This document shows positions 23,094 to 33,438 of a DNA stretch of 64,000 bases, one piece after another. The DNA is from Lutibaculum sp963816555. Its GTDB lineage: Bacteria > Pseudomonadota > Alphaproteobacteria > Rhizobiales > Tepidamorphaceae. Location: assembly GCA_963816555.1 (NCBI GenBank), contig CAWFLD010000004.1:124001-188000 (forward strand), in the 5' to 3' direction. A model generated the notes under the pieces. That model worked only from the letters and a program-made list of their open reading frames with translations, did not search any database and was not told the DNA's origin. A program made the position numbers and the translations under genes. The first letter of the stretch is position 1, and each line of letters opens with the position of its first letter.

Positions 23094-25571
23094 TCAATAG
23101 AGCCCGCCGGTGCCCGACTGCACGGCGCGGTCGACCTCGGGGCTCACCGTCGTCTCCTGGCCGGTCGTGTCGCGGTAGCCGATCACCGAGTAGCTCGACG
23201 GCGGCTCCTGGCCCGGCTTGAAGGCCTCCAGGATGGTGTTGCCGTCGTTCGGGCCGGCGCGCAGGCCGGTCTTGGCGTTGATGCGCACGAGCTGGATGCC
23301 CGGCGGCACGCGGAACGGCACGGCCGGCTTGTCGGCCAGCGCGACCTTCATGAAGTCGCGGAAGACCGGCGCGGCGAGGCCGCCGCCCGTCGAGCCGTGG
23401 CCCATGGGCTTGGGCTGGTCGAAGCCGATGAACACGCCGACGGTGAGGTCCGGCGAGTAGCCGACGAACCAGGCGTCCTTCTCGTCGTTCGTCGTGCCGG
23501 TCTTGCCGGCGAGCGGCTTGCCGACCGCCGAGACGGCGCGGCCCGTGCCCCGCTGCACGACGCCCTCCAGCATCGAGGTGATCTGGTAGGCGGTGTAGGG
23601 GTCGAGAATGACCTGGCGGTTGTCGATCAGCTCCGGCTCGTCCTGGCCTTCCCATTTCTGGGCGTTGCAGCCGACGCACTCGCGCTGGTCGTGCTTGTAG
23701 ATCGTGTGGCCGTAGCGGTCCTGGATCCGGTCGATCAGCGTGGGATCGATCTTGATGCCGCCGTTGGCGAGCATCGCGTAGGCCGCGGTCAGGCGCATGA
23801 CCGTCGTCTCGCTGGCGCCGAGCGCGTTCGGCAGATAGGGCCCGAGATCGTCGTAGATGCCGAAGCGCTTGGCGTATTCGTGGATCAGCGGCATGCCCAT
23901 GTCGCGGGCGAGCCGCACGGTCATCACGTTGCGCGACTTCTCGATGCCGCGGCGCAGCGTCGAGGGGCCGGCGAACTCGCCGCCGTAGTTCTGCGGCCGC
24001 CAGATCTGGTCGCCCGAGCGGATCTCGATCGGCGCGTCCATCACCACGCTCGACGGCGTGTAGCCGTTGTCGAGCGCGGCGGCGTAGATGAACGGCTTGA
24101 AGGACGAGCCCGGCTGGCGCATCGCCTGCGTCGCGCGGTTGAACTCGGATTCCTCGTAGCTGAAGCCGCCCGTCATCGCCAGCACGCGGCCCGTGTGGGG
24201 ATCGATCACGACGATCGCGCCCGAGATCTTCGGGTTCTGCTGCAGGCGATAGGCGTCCGCCGGGGCGTCCTTCTTGGTCGCCTCGTCGACGTCCGGCTCG
24301 GTCTCCTTGTCGGCCGCAGCCTCGACAGGCGAGACCCAGACGACGTCGCCCGGCTTGACGATGTCGTCGATCGAGCGCCCCGCCCACTTCGCGTATTCGA
24401 GCGGCAGGCGGCCGACCTCGCGCTGGTTGCTGAGCTTGCCGGACGGCAGGCGCGGCGGCTGCAGGCCGATCGTCGCCTCGTCCTTTTCGGTGCGCAGCAC
24501 CACGGCGAGCCGCCACGGATCGACGTCGGACAGGCCCTCGACCTCGCCGACGGCCTTGCCCCAGTCGCCGCCGAGCTCGACGTGGTCGACCGGACCGGCC
24601 CACCCGCGATGCGAGCGGTCGTAGCGCACGAGGCCGGAGACGAGCGAACGGCGGGCGAGCTGCTGCAGCGCCGGCTCGAGCGTCGTGCGGACGGACAGGC
24701 CGCCCTCGTAGAGGCCCTTCGAGCCGTACTTGTCGTAGAGCTCGCGGCGCACCTCCTCGGCGAAGTACTCGGCCGCGGGCAGCTGCGTGCCGCGCGGGCG
24801 CGGCGTCACCTTGAGCGGCGTCTCGCGCGCCTCGGCCGCCTCCCCGGCGGTGATGAAGCCGTTCTCGGCCATCCGGTCGATCACCCAGTTGCGGCGCTCG
24901 AGCGCGCGGTCGGGATAGCGGAAGGGATGGTAGTTCTCCGGGCCCTTGGGCAGCGCCGCGAGATAGGCGGCCTCGGCGACCGTCAGCTCCTGCACCGACT
25001 TGTCGAAATAGTTCAGCGCCGCGGCCGCGATGCCGTAGGAGCCCATGCCGAGATAGATCTCGTTCAGGTACAGCTCGAGGATCTCGTCCTTGGAGAAGGC
25101 CGACTCGATGCGCAGCGCGAGCAGCGCCTCCTTCACCTTGCGCTCGATCGACACCTCGTTGGTCAGCAGGAAGTTCTTCGCCACCTGCTGGGTGATCGTC
25201 GAGGCGCCGACGGGCCGGCGGTTGGTGCCGTAATCCTTGATGTTCTCGACCGCGGCGCGGAAGATGCCGAAGAAGTCGAGGCCGATATGGTGGAAGAAGT
25301 TCTTGTCCTCGGCCGAGATGAAGGCGTTCACCACCTTCGCCGGGACCGCCTGGATCGGCAGGTAGAGGCGCCGCTCCTTCGCGTACTCCGCGATGAGCTG
25401 GCCATCCGAGGCATGGATGCGCGTCATCACCGGCGGCTCGTAGTCGCGCAGCTTCTGGTAGTCCGGCAGGTCTTCCGACACCCGCCAGAGAACGAAACCG
25501 GCTCCCGCCGCGCCGACGACGAAGAGAATCACGCCGACGGCGAAGAGGAAGCCGATGAAACGCACGAGCAT
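23094..25571 (-). CDS. mrcA: Penicillin-binding protein 1A
   Basis: Bifunctional peptidoglycan synthase in the inner membrane. 825 residues. Seen: one N-terminal membrane segment (about 5-30), a GT51 glycosyltransferase domain with ISAEDKNFFHHIGLD and GASTITQQVAKNFLL, an OB-like insert, and a transpeptidase domain with the serine motif GSSFKPF, SRN (EKSRNVMTVRLA) and KTGTTNDEKDAWF. The tail ends QSGTGGLY. It precedes prfB by 60 bases and follows the amidase gene after 170 bases; the three - strand genes may be one unit. Confidence 0.96.
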   Translation of the reverse strand: MLVRFIGFLFAVGVILFVVGAAGAGFVLWRVSEDLPDYQKLRDYEPPVMTRIHASDGQLIAEYAKERRLYLPIQAVPAKVVNAFISAEDKNFFHHIGLDFFGIFRAAVENIKDYGTNRRPVGASTITQQVAKNFLLTNEVSIERKVKEALLALRIESAFSKDEILELYLNEIYLGMGSYGIAAAALNYFDKSVQELTVAEAAYLAALPKGPENYHPFRYPDRALERRNWVIDRMAENGFITAGEAAEARETPLKVTPRPRGTQLPAAEYFAEEVRRELYDKYGSKGLYEGGLSVRTTLEPALQQLARRSLVSGLVRYDRSHRGWAGPVDHVELGGDWGKAVGEVEGLSDVDPWRLAVVLRTEKDEATIGLQPPRLPSGKLSNQREVGRLPLEYAKWAGRSIDDIVKPGDVVWVSPVEAAADKETEPDVDEATKKDAPADAYRLQQNPKISGAIVVIDPHTGRVLAMTGGFSYEESEFNRATQAMRQPGSSFKPFIYAAALDNGYTPSSVVMDAPIEIRSGDQIWRPQNYGGEFAGPSTLRRGIEKSRNVMTVRLARDMGMPLIHEYAKRFGIYDDLGPYLPNALGASETTVMRLTAAYAMLANGGIKIDPTLIDRIQDRYGHTIYKHDQRECVGCNAQKWEGQDEPELIDNRQVILDPYTAYQITSMLEGVVQRGTGRAVSAVGKPLAGKTGTTNDEKDAWFVGYSPDLTVGVFIGFDQPKPMGHGSTGGGLAAPVFRDFMKVALADKPAVPFRVPPGIQLVRINAKTGLRAGPNDGNTILEAFKPGQEPPSSYSVIGYRDTTGQETTVSPEVDRAVQSGTGGLY

Positions 25572-25741
25572 CCGAATAGTGACACCATCCCGTCGGCCGC
25601 ACCCTCGGCCGGTCTGCTAGAGGCTTCGTCGGCAATGTCCCCGGGGGGAATCGCTGCTGATTACCGCGGCGCAGCGCCGTCCGCAATCACTCTGCCTCAT
25701 CAAGCGCAGGCGGTTGGCCAAAATATGACCGGCCGGCCCGA

Positions 25742-27007
25742 TCAGAACGGCGACCTTGCCTGGCGGTCACCGAAAAAACGCTCGACGACCCGCGTCACGG
25801 TCGAGCTGACCTCCTCCTGCCACTTCGGATCGACCAGGAGCCTGGCGTCGTCCTTGCTCGAGAGGTAGCCGAGCTCGAGCAGCACGGACGGGACGTCGTG
25901 CGCCTTGAGCACCCGGAAACCGGCGTAGCGGTGCGGATTGCCGACCATGTCGACGTCGTGGCGCAGCCCGTCGACGAGCGTCCGCGCGAAGTGGATCGAC
26001 AGCGTCTTGGTCTCGCGACGCACGAGGTCGAGCAGGATGTCGGCGACCGCGCCGGCCTCCTCCGGCAGGTCGACGCCGGCGATGGCGTCGGACTTGTTCT
26101 CCTGCTCGGCGAGCTCCGCGGCCATGGAATCCGAGGCGCGTTCCGACAGCGTGTAGACGGTGGCGCCGCTGACGTGGCCGCGCCGCACCGAATCGGCGTG
26201 GATCGAGATGAACAGCGCGGCGTCGTGGGCGCGCGCGAAGCGGACCCGGTCGCCGAGCGGGATGAAGATGTCCTTGTCGCGGGTCATGTAGACGGTGAAG
26301 CGGCCGGTGCGCTCGAGGTCGTCCTTGAGCTTCGTCGCCACGTCGAGCACGACGTCCTTCTCGCGCGTGCCCTTCGGGCTCATCGCGCCGGGATCGATGC
26401 CGCCGTGGCCCGGGTCGATGACCACGACCGGGCGGCCGTTCTCCTCGCCGGTCGACGTCGCGACCTGCGGCGACCCGTCGGTCGCGGCCGGCGGCTGGGT
26501 GCGCCGGCGCTCCTGCAGGGCGATGTCGGCGAGGAAGCTGTCCTCGTCGGTCGACACGAGGTCGAGCACGAAGCGGGCCGGCTGCCCGTCCTCGGCATCG
26601 AGCACGAAGGCCTTGTCGACGTGCACCGGCCCCGTCACGTCCAGCACGATGCGCGACTTGCCGGGAGCGAAGAGGCCGAAGCGATAGGCGCTGACGAGGC
26701 CCTTGCCGTCCTGCCCGACGGCGGGATCGACGTGGAACTGAACCTCAGGGAGGTCGACCACGACTCGCGCGGGATCGGCCAGGGAGAAGACGTCGAAATC
26801 GACCTTGCGGCTCAGGTCGACGACGAGGCGGGTGCGCTTGGCGTCGCCGGCGAGCCGCGAATCCGTGGCGATCGCGATGGCGGGCGCCTCCGTGGCGGCA
26901 GGCGAATCACCCGCGGCGGCCGCCAGCGGTGCGACAGGCGCCGCGACGGTCCCCGCCAGAAGGGCGAGAATCCAGAGCACGGCAGAGAATCCTGCGCCCT
27001 TCGACAC
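25742..27007 (-). CDS. N-acetylmuramoyl-L-alanine amidase, AmiC type
   Basis: Periplasmic zinc amidase that cuts between MurNAc and the peptide, used in daughter cell separation. 421 residues from the GTG at 27007, which has GGGAGG about 11 bases upstream. Seen: signal peptide (FSAVLWILALLAGTVAAPVAPLAAA), an AMIN domain (about 45-150) for septal targeting, and an Amidase_3 domain with DPGHGGIDPGA, FISIHADS and a late LELGYLSS glutamate. The domain order is that of AmiC. A much longer upstream reading is low in family likeness and is rejected. Confidence 0.93.
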   Translation of the reverse strand: MSKGAGFSAVLWILALLAGTVAAPVAPLAAAAGDSPAATEAPAIAIATDSRLAGDAKRTRLVVDLSRKVDFDVFSLADPARVVVDLPEVQFHVDPAVGQDGKGLVSAYRFGLFAPGKSRIVLDVTGPVHVDKAFVLDAEDGQPARFVLDLVSTDEDSFLADIALQERRRTQPPAATDGSPQVATSTGEENGRPVVVIDPGHGGIDPGAMSPKGTREKDVVLDVATKLKDDLERTGRFTVYMTRDKDIFIPLGDRVRFARAHDAALFISIHADSVRRGHVSGATVYTLSERASDSMAAELAEQENKSDAIAGVDLPEEAGAVADILLDLVRRETKTLSIHFARTLVDGLRHDVDMVGNPHRYAGFRVLKAHDVPSVLLELGYLSSKDDARLLVDPKWQEEVSSTVTRVVERFFGDRQARSPF

Positions 27008-27674
27008 GTCCCCAGCCTCCCTTTCGCTCGATGGTCCCCGCCGTGCGGTCGAATATGCCGGAACAGGGATGAGCGTTAGAAGGGTACGGTTAAGCGAGCG
27101 TTGACGCCAAGGCGCGTAAGCTGGTCGCTGTGGCAGCCGAGACACAGCCACTTGCCAAGCTGGCGCTTCAGGCATTAAACACGACATGAATAGAGAATTC
27201 GCGTCTCCAGTGTCGGACGCAGTCCGGGTTATCGGAAGGACGGGCGACTCTCGCACGTTCGGTAAGGGCTTCGGGTGGACCATCGTTTCCCCTGGGGCCT
27301 GACCCCCTGCTCGCAAGCTCCGACGGAGCCTCGAATGGCGCGCCCGACGGCGCGCCTCCCACACGGACCTTCGCCCGGATTGCCCAGAACAGGCTTTTCA
27401 AGGGGCGGGTTTCCGGAATTCGGCTGCCGGCCAGCGTGCCGGCCAACGAGAGTGTCAGGATGAGCGCGTTGCGCGACAGCCAGTACACCGCCCAGCCGCT
27501 TCCCGCGGCGACGCGGGGCTGCGCAGCGGGAGGATACCCCCGCCTGTCTTCGCCTGAACGCCGCGCTACCCCTGACGTGACATCCAACCGGATCGGCGTA
27601 TCGCCGCGCCCCCTCGTCGCCTTGCGGCGGGGGCAGGGCGCGCGCGTCGTCCGCATTATTTCAGAGTTCGGAGA
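27008..27674. other. Divergent intergenic region between the amidase gene and rne
   Basis: 667 bases without a supported gene. It should hold both promoters and the rne leader. Seen: an 8-bp inverted repeat GGCGCGCC (27337-27344 and 27349-27356), a small GCTCC-GAC-GGAGC hairpin (27317-27329), and a tandem of two 12-base copies TGCCGGCCAGCG / TGCCGGCCAACG (27425-27448 region). A long structured leader is known for autoregulated rne in enterobacteria; a similar role here is only inference. Confidence 0.4.
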
Positions 27675-30598
27675 ATGGCCACAAAAATGCTCATCGACGC
27701 GGCGCATCCCGAGGAGACTCGGGTTGTCGTCGTGCGCGACGGAAAGGTCGAGGAATTCGACTTCGAGGCCGCGAGCCGCAGACAGCTTCGCGGCAACATC
27801 TACCTAGCCAAGGTCACGCGCGTCGAGCCGTCGCTCCAGGCGGCCTTCGTGGACTACGGCGGCAACCGGCACGGCTTCCTCGCCTTCAGCGAGATCCACC
27901 CGGACTACTACCAGATCCCGCAGGCCGACCGGCAGGCGCTGATCGACGAGGAAGAGGCCGAGAGCGCCAGCGAGGCGGACGAGTCGGACGGCTCCGAGAC
28001 CTCGGCCGAGGACTCCGGTGACGAAGCCGAGAGCGGCGGCGACGGGGGCTCCCTCGTCGAGGTCAAGGGCGACGAGTCCGTCGAATCGGTGGGCGGCGAC
28101 GACGCCCTCGAGGAGGCCGGGCGCCGCAAGAGCAACCGGCCGCGGCGCAACTACAAGATCCAGGAAGTCATCAAGAAGCGCCAGATCATCCTGGTGCAGG
28201 TCGTCAAGGAAGAGCGCGGCAACAAGGGCGCGGCGCTGACGACCTACCTGTCGCTCGCCGGGCGCTACTCCGTGCTGATGCCCAACACGGCGCGCGGCGG
28301 CGGCATCTCCCGCAAGATCACGAGCGCGGCCGACCGCAAGAAGCTCAAGGAGATCGCCACCGATCTCGAGGTTCCGGCCGGCATGGGCGTCATCGTCCGC
28401 ACCGCCGGCGCGTCGCGCACCAAGGCCGAGATCAAGCGCGACTTCGAGTATCTGCTGCGCCTCTGGGAGAACGTCCGCGAGCTGACGCTCAAGTCGATCG
28501 CGCCGACGCTCGTCTACGAGGAGGGCAGCCTCGTCAAGCGGGCGATCCGCGACCTCTACACCAAGGACATCGAGCAGGTTCTCGTCGCCGGCGAGCAGGC
28601 ATACCGCGAAGCCAAGGACTTCATGCGGATGCTGATGCCGAGCCACGCCAAGAACGTGCAGCAGTACCGCGACCAGGACCCGATCTTCACGAAGAACAGC
28701 GTCGAGACGCAGCTCGACGCGATGTTCTCGCCGGTGGTGACGCTCAGGTCGGGCGGCTACATCGTCCTGAACCAGACCGAGGCGCTCGTCTCGATCGACG
28801 TGAACTCGGGCCGCTCGACGCGCGAGCACAACATCGAGGACACCGCGCTCAAGACGAACCTCGAGGCCGCCGACGAGGTGGCGCGCCAGCTCCGCCTGCG
28901 CGACCTCGCCGGGCTCGATCGTCATCGACTTCATCGACATGGACGAGAAGCGCAACAACCGCTCCGTCGAGAAGCGGCTGAAGGACGCGCTGCGCAACGA
29001 CCGCGCCCGCATCCAGGTCGGCCGCATCAGCCATTTCGGGCTGATGGAGATGTCGCGGCAGCGCATCCGCACCGGCGTCGTCGAGTCGAGCATGATGCCG
29101 TGCCCGCACTGCCACGGCACCGGCCATGTGCGCTCGATCGAATCGGTGGCGCTGCACGTGCTGCGCTCGATCGAGCACGAGCTCCTGAAGGGCAAGCCGA
29201 CCGACCTCGTCGTGAAGTGCGGCCTGGGCGCGACGCTCTACATCCTCAACCAGAAGCGCGACCACCTGCGCGACATCGAGCAGCGCTTCGGCATCATCAT
29301 CACGATGGAGGCCGAGGAGCCCGAGGGCCCGGGCGCGCTGCTACCACCTCGAGCGCGGCGAGCCGGCGCGCCTGCCGGTGCGCGAGGCCGTGGTCGATCC
29401 CGGCAGCGTGGCGCTCGACGACGTCGAGGAGCCCGCCGAGGTGACGGCTGCCGAGGAGCCCGCCGAGGAGCAGGACGACGAGCAGCAGGGTGGCGGCCGC
29501 CGCAAGCGCCGCCGCCGCCGCCGCGGACGCAGCGGCGAGCAGGGCGAGCGCGCCGAGAGCCGCAGCGGCCAGCGCGACGACACGCAGGACCTCGACGACG
29601 AGGAGGATCAGGCCTCCGAGGCCGCCGACGCGTCGGGCGATGGCGAGCACGGCGAGTCCGGCCGGAGCGACGACGACGGCGAGCAGCAGAACGGCGGCCG
29701 ACGCCGCCGTCGCGGACGCCGCGGCGGACGCCGGCATCGCCGCGACGAGACGCAGGGCGAGGTTTCGGCGGATGCCGGCGCCGATGACAGGTCCGAGGTG
29801 ACCGAGGAGGCCGGCGAGCAGCCGGCCACCGCCGACGCGGACCGGACGGTCGAAGCCTCCGCGGAAGCCCCGGCGACGGAAGCGTCGGCCGAGACGACGG
29901 CGGAGACCGCCGACGAGGCGTCCTCCGAAGCCACTGCCGCGGCGGAGGCGGAAGCCTCCCCTGCCCCCGAGGCCACGTCAGAGGCCTCGTCGGGCGACGA
30001 GACGCCGCCGGAGAAGCCCAAGCGCCGCCGCTCGCCGCGCCGGAAGAAGGCGGACGCCGAGCCGGCTGCCGAGACCGCGCCGGCACAGGACGAAGCCCAG
30101 GCAACGCCCGCCGACGCGGCGCCGGCCGAGGCCGAGCCGGCAGCCGTAGCTGCCGAGCCGACGGCCGAGGCGGAGGCACCGGCCTCCGCGGAGGCCACCG
30201 ACGAGGCGGCAGCTGCGCCCGACGCGCCGGCCGAGGAACCGTCCGCGGCCACGCCCGAAGAGGCGACGTCCGGGGAGCCGGCCGAGGCCGAGGTTCCGAT
30301 GCCGGCCACGGAGCCGGTGCGGTCCGAGGAGACGGAGCCGGTCGAGGCCGCTCCGTCCGACGGCGCCGCCCAGGAGCCGGACGCGGCCGAGGCGCCGTCC
30401 GAGCCCGTCGAGGCGCGTGGCGACGGTGCGGATGCCGATGGGCGCGAGCACGCTCAGGAAACCGAGCAGCCGGCGCAGGCCGGTGCGGAAGAGGCGGGCG
30501 ACACCGCGACCCTCGAGGAGGTCCAGTCGTCCGAGGATGAGACGAGGGAGCCGCGCCGCGGCTGGTGGCAGCGCCGCCGCCTGTTCGGCGGCGACTGA
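27675..30598 (+). CDS. rne: Ribonuclease E (two frameshifts, near 28916 and 29338)
   Basis: Main endoribonuclease of mRNA decay and rRNA processing, and scaffold of the degradosome. Starts MATKMLIDAAHPEETRV; repaired length 973 residues. Seen: S1 domain split by an acidic Glu/Ser/Asp insert (about 97-150) and a basic stretch RRKSNRPRRNYK, both typical of alphaproteobacteria; the DNase I-like catalytic region with IDVNSGRSTREHN and, after repair, IVIDFIDMDEKRNN; the Zn-link CPHC. The C-terminal 380 residues are Arg-rich then Ala/Glu/Pro-rich low complexity, expected for a disordered degradosome scaffold. One extra G (CTCGATCG for CTCATCG) and one extra base before YHLERGEPARLPV break the frame. 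Confidence 0.93.
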
Positions 30599-30611
30599 GC
30601 GGCCCCGGGCG

Positions 30612-30633
30612 GCGCCCCCTGAGCCGGGGGCGC
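30612..30633 (+). terminator. GC hairpin after rne
   Basis: Perfect 8-bp stem (30612-30619 with 30626-30633) just after the rne stop and before the stop of the convergent aminotransferase gene. No T run follows. Confidence 0.4.
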
Positions 30634-30641
30634 GGCCGACC

Positions 30642-31868
30642 CTATCGCGACGAGATCCAGTCGGAGAGGCGGTCCACCGCCTCTCCGATTTCGTTCGTGC
30701 CGCCCGCGAAGGACAGGCGGAGATAGCGGCCGCCGCGGTCGGGGTCGAAATCGAGCCCCGGCGTCGTCGCGACATGCGCCTCGCGCAGCAGGCGCCGGGC
30801 GAGCTCGAAGGAATCGTTCGTCAGCCGGGACACGTCGAGATAGGCGTAGAAGGCGCCGTCCATCGGCACGATCCGGTCGATCCCGATGGAGGGCAGCCGC
30901 TCCGCCAGGAGATCGCGGTTGCGGCGATAGACGTCCTTGTGGCTCTCGAGCTCCTCGCCGCAGTCGAAGGCGCGGAGGGCGCCCTGCTGCGACAGGGTGG
31001 GCGGCGAGATGAAGAGGCTCTGCGCCAGCCGCTCGACCGGACGCACCAGGCCTTCCGGCAGCACCATCCAGCCGATTCGCCAGCCGGTCATGCAGAAGTA
31101 TTTCGAGAAGCTGTTGACGACGATGACCTGGTCGGAGTGGCGCAGGGCGGTCTCGGCGCGGCCGTCATAGACGAGGCCGTGATAGATCTCGTCGGAGATG
31201 AAGGTCGCCCCCCGCTCCTCGCACGTGCCGATCAGGTCGCGCAGCACGTCGTCGGCGACCACGGTGCCGGTCGGGTTGTTCGGGCTCGCCACCAGCACGC
31301 CGTCGAGCGGCCCCTGCCGGAACGCCGCCTCGACGTGCTCCGCCGTCGGCGCCCAGCGCGTCTCCTCGCTCGTCGGCATCGGCACGAGATGCATGCCGAG
31401 GCTCTGCAGGATGCCGCGATAGGCGGGGTAGCCCGGCTCGGGAAGCGCGACGCGGGCGTCGACGTCGAAGGCGGCCATGAAGGCGAGCAGGAAGCCGGCC
31501 GAGGAGCCGGTCGTCACGGCGATCCGGTCCGGCGACACGTCGAGCCCGTACCACTCGCCGTAATGGCGGGAGATCCGCTCGCGCAGCGGACGGATGCCGA
31601 GCGCCTCCGTGTAGCCGATCCTGCCGCTCTTGAGCGTCGCCGTGGCGGCCTCGCGCACGGCCTGCGGCGCCGGGAAGGAGGGCTGGCCGACCTCGAGGTG
31701 CAGGATCCGATGGCCCTCGGCCTCCAGCCGGCCCGCCTCCGCCAGCACGTCCATGGCGAGAAAGGGCGACACCGCCGAGCGCAGCGAGGGCGGCCGGACG
31801 CCGTGCCGATGTGGCGTTGCTGCGGCGCCCGCGGCGTCTTCTGGGTTCCGGCCGGGATCGACTTCCAT
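30642..31868 (-). CDS. PLP-dependent aminotransferase, class I/II
   Basis: Fold-type I aminotransferase of the aspartate/aromatic aminotransferase group; substrate not determined. 408 residues from the ATG at 31868 (MEVDPGRNPEDA). Seen: LHLEVGQPSFPAP, YTEALGIRPLRERI, the pyrimidine/phosphate segment ASPNNPTGTV, SDEIYHGLVYDG, the PLP lysine in NSFSKYFCMTGWRIGW, and the late arginine in RYLRLSFAGGTNEIGEAV. A longer upstream start is unlikely because it is basic and lacks family likeness. Divergent from the M48 protease gene. Confidence 0.9.
   Translation of the reverse strand: MEVDPGRNPEDAAGAAATPHRHGVRPPSLRSAVSPFLAMDVLAEAGRLEAEGHRILHLEVGQPSFPAPQAVREAATATLKSGRIGYTEALGIRPLRERISRHYGEWYGLDVSPDRIAVTTGSSAGFLLAFMAAFDVDARVALPEPGYPAYRGILQSLGMHLVPMPTSEETRWAPTAEHVEAAFRQGPLDGVLVASPNNPTGTVVADDVLRDLIGTCEERGATFISDEIYHGLVYDGRAETALRHSDQVIVVNSFSKYFCMTGWRIGWMVLPEGLVRPVERLAQSLFISPPTLSQQGALRAFDCGEELESHKDVYRRNRDLLAERLPSIGIDRIVPMDGAFYAYLDVSRLTNDSFELARRLLREAHVATTPGLDFDPDRGGRYLRLSFAGGTNEIGEAVDRLSDWISSR
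30661..30691 (+). terminator. Strong rne terminator lying in the convergent coding region
   Basis: Perfect 12-bp stem (30661-30672 with 30677-30688, loop TCCA) followed by TTTCGTT on +. On - the same bases encode the last residues EAVDRLSD of the aminotransferase. It looks like the main terminator for rne. Confidence 0.65.
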
Positions 31869-31993
31869 GCGTCCGCCTCGGTATCGCCTCAATGGAGCAT
31901 TTTCCGTAGACTGTTTTGCACGATACATCCATCCGTCTCGTGGCCGCCCGTGCGGCGCCGCCCACCTGCCGGGAACATCGAGAGGACGGCCCC

Positions 31994-33379
31994 ATGGCTG
32001 CGCCCGAACCACGCAACAGCAGGTCGCGCCTGCGACGCCTCGCGCTCGGCGGCATCACCGCCGCTGCCCTCGTCGTCGCCCAGACGGCGGTCGCGTCGGC
32101 GCAGAGCATCGGCTTCATCCGCGACGCCGAGATCGAGTCGCTGCTGGCCGACTACGCGCGCCCGATCATCCGCGCCGCGGGGGTGGGCGAGTCGGCGGTG
32201 CACATCTACATCGTCAACTCGCAGGCCTTCAACGCGTTCGTCGCCGACGGGCGCCGCATCTTCGTGAACGCCGGCGTGCTGATGCAGGCCGACACGCCGG
32301 GCGAGGTGATCGGCGTGCTGGCGCACGAGACCGGCCACATCGCCGGCGGCCATCTCGCCCGCATGCAGCTCGAGCTCGGCAATGCCAGCGCCCTCGCCAC
32401 CATCGCCACCGTCCTCGGCGCCGGCGCCATGGCGGCTGGCGCCGCGTCGGGCGCCAACGGCGCCGGGCAGGCGGGCCAGGCGATGATGATGGGCGGCAAC
32501 CAGATCGCCCAGCGCCTCCTCCTCAAGTACCAGCGCGGCGAGGAGGCGGCGGCCGACCAGTCCGCGGTCGCCTACCTGACGGCGACCCACCAGTCGGCCA
32601 AGGGCATGCTCGACACGTTCCGCCGCCTGGCGGACCAGGCGGTGGTGTCGGCGCGCTACACCGACCCCTACGCCGTCAGCCACCCGATGCCGCGCGACCG
32701 CATCGCCGCGCTCGAGACGCTGGCGAAGAAGAGCCCCTACTTCGACAAGGCCGACCCGCCGGAGCTGCAGCGGCGCCACGACCTGGCGAAGGCGAAGCTC
32801 TACGGCTACATGGCCCACCCCTCCTCCGTGGAGCGGCGCTATCCGCGCAGCGACCGCAGCGAGCCCGCGCAGTACGCCCGGGCGATCGCGGCCATGCGGT
32901 CCGGCCGCTACAAGGACGCCGTGCAGGGCATCGACGCCCTCCTCCGGGCGAGCCCCGGCGACGCGTACTTCTGGGAGGTGAAGGGCGACATGCTGACGCG
33001 GGCGGGCCGGCCGGACCAGGCGGTCGAGCCGCTGCGGCGGGCCCTCTCGCTGGCGCCGGACGAGCCGCTCATCAGGATCGAGCTCGGCGAGGCCCTGGTG
33101 GCGACGAACCAGCCCGGCCGTCTCGACGAGGCGATCGGCCTGCTCCGGCAGGGCCTGCAGAAGGAGCCGCAGTTCGGCGCCGGATACCGGCAGCTCGCCA
33201 TGGCCTACGGGCGCAAGGGCGACATCCCGCAGGCCGACCTCGCCACGGCGCAGGGCCACCTGGCCGACGGCAACCTGGAGCAGGCCAAGCGCTTCGCGCA
33301 GCGGGCCAAGCAGGGCATGAAGCGCGGCTCGCCGGGCTGGCTAAAAGCCGACGATATTTTGAGCTATAAGCCGTCCTGA
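31994..33379 (+). CDS. Periplasmic M48 metalloprotease with TPR-like tail, BepA type
   Basis: Zinc protease of the M48 family, resembling BepA/YfgC, which handles outer-membrane protein assembly and quality control. 461 residues from the ATG at 31994. Seen: twin-Arg-rich start then a signal peptide ending near VASAQS, HETGH zinc motif at 111-115, a Gly/Ala-rich helix region, the third ligand region EEAAADQSAVAYL, and a C-terminal half with helical TPR-like repeats (ARAIAAMRSGRYKDAVQGI). Its stop lies 59 bases before the DsbA-like gene; the two may share a transcript as envelope protein quality-control genes. Confidence 0.9.
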   Translation: MAAPEPRNSRSRLRRLALGGITAAALVVAQTAVASAQSIGFIRDAEIESLLADYARPIIRAAGVGESAVHIYIVNSQAFNAFVADGRRIFVNAGVLMQADTPGEVIGVLAHETGHIAGGHLARMQLELGNASALATIATVLGAGAMAAGAASGANGAGQAGQAMMMGGNQIAQRLLLKYQRGEEAAADQSAVAYLTATHQSAKGMLDTFRRLADQAVVSARYTDPYAVSHPMPRDRIAALETLAKKSPYFDKADPPELQRRHDLAKAKLYGYMAHPSSVERRYPRSDRSEPAQYARAIAAMRSGRYKDAVQGIDALLRASPGDAYFWEVKGDMLTRAGRPDQAVEPLRRALSLAPDEPLIRIELGEALVATNQPGRLDEAIGLLRQGLQKEPQFGAGYRQLAMAYGRKGDIPQADLATAQGHLADGNLEQAKRFAQRAKQGMKRGSPGWLKADDILSYKPS

Positions 33380-33438
33380 TCGTGCTATTCCGGCGCGGCG
33401 GCGGCAGCGTCCGCCGCGCCGATCCGGAGAATTTTTCG

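Noticed and set aside
22077..25868. Open frame of about 1,260 codons on + opposite prfB and mrcA
   Set aside because: Antisense shadow; it crosses three unrelated features and shows no motif.
27168..27707. Open frame of 179 codons on - in the rne upstream region
   Set aside because: It crosses the rne start, has no good ribosome site and no family likeness.
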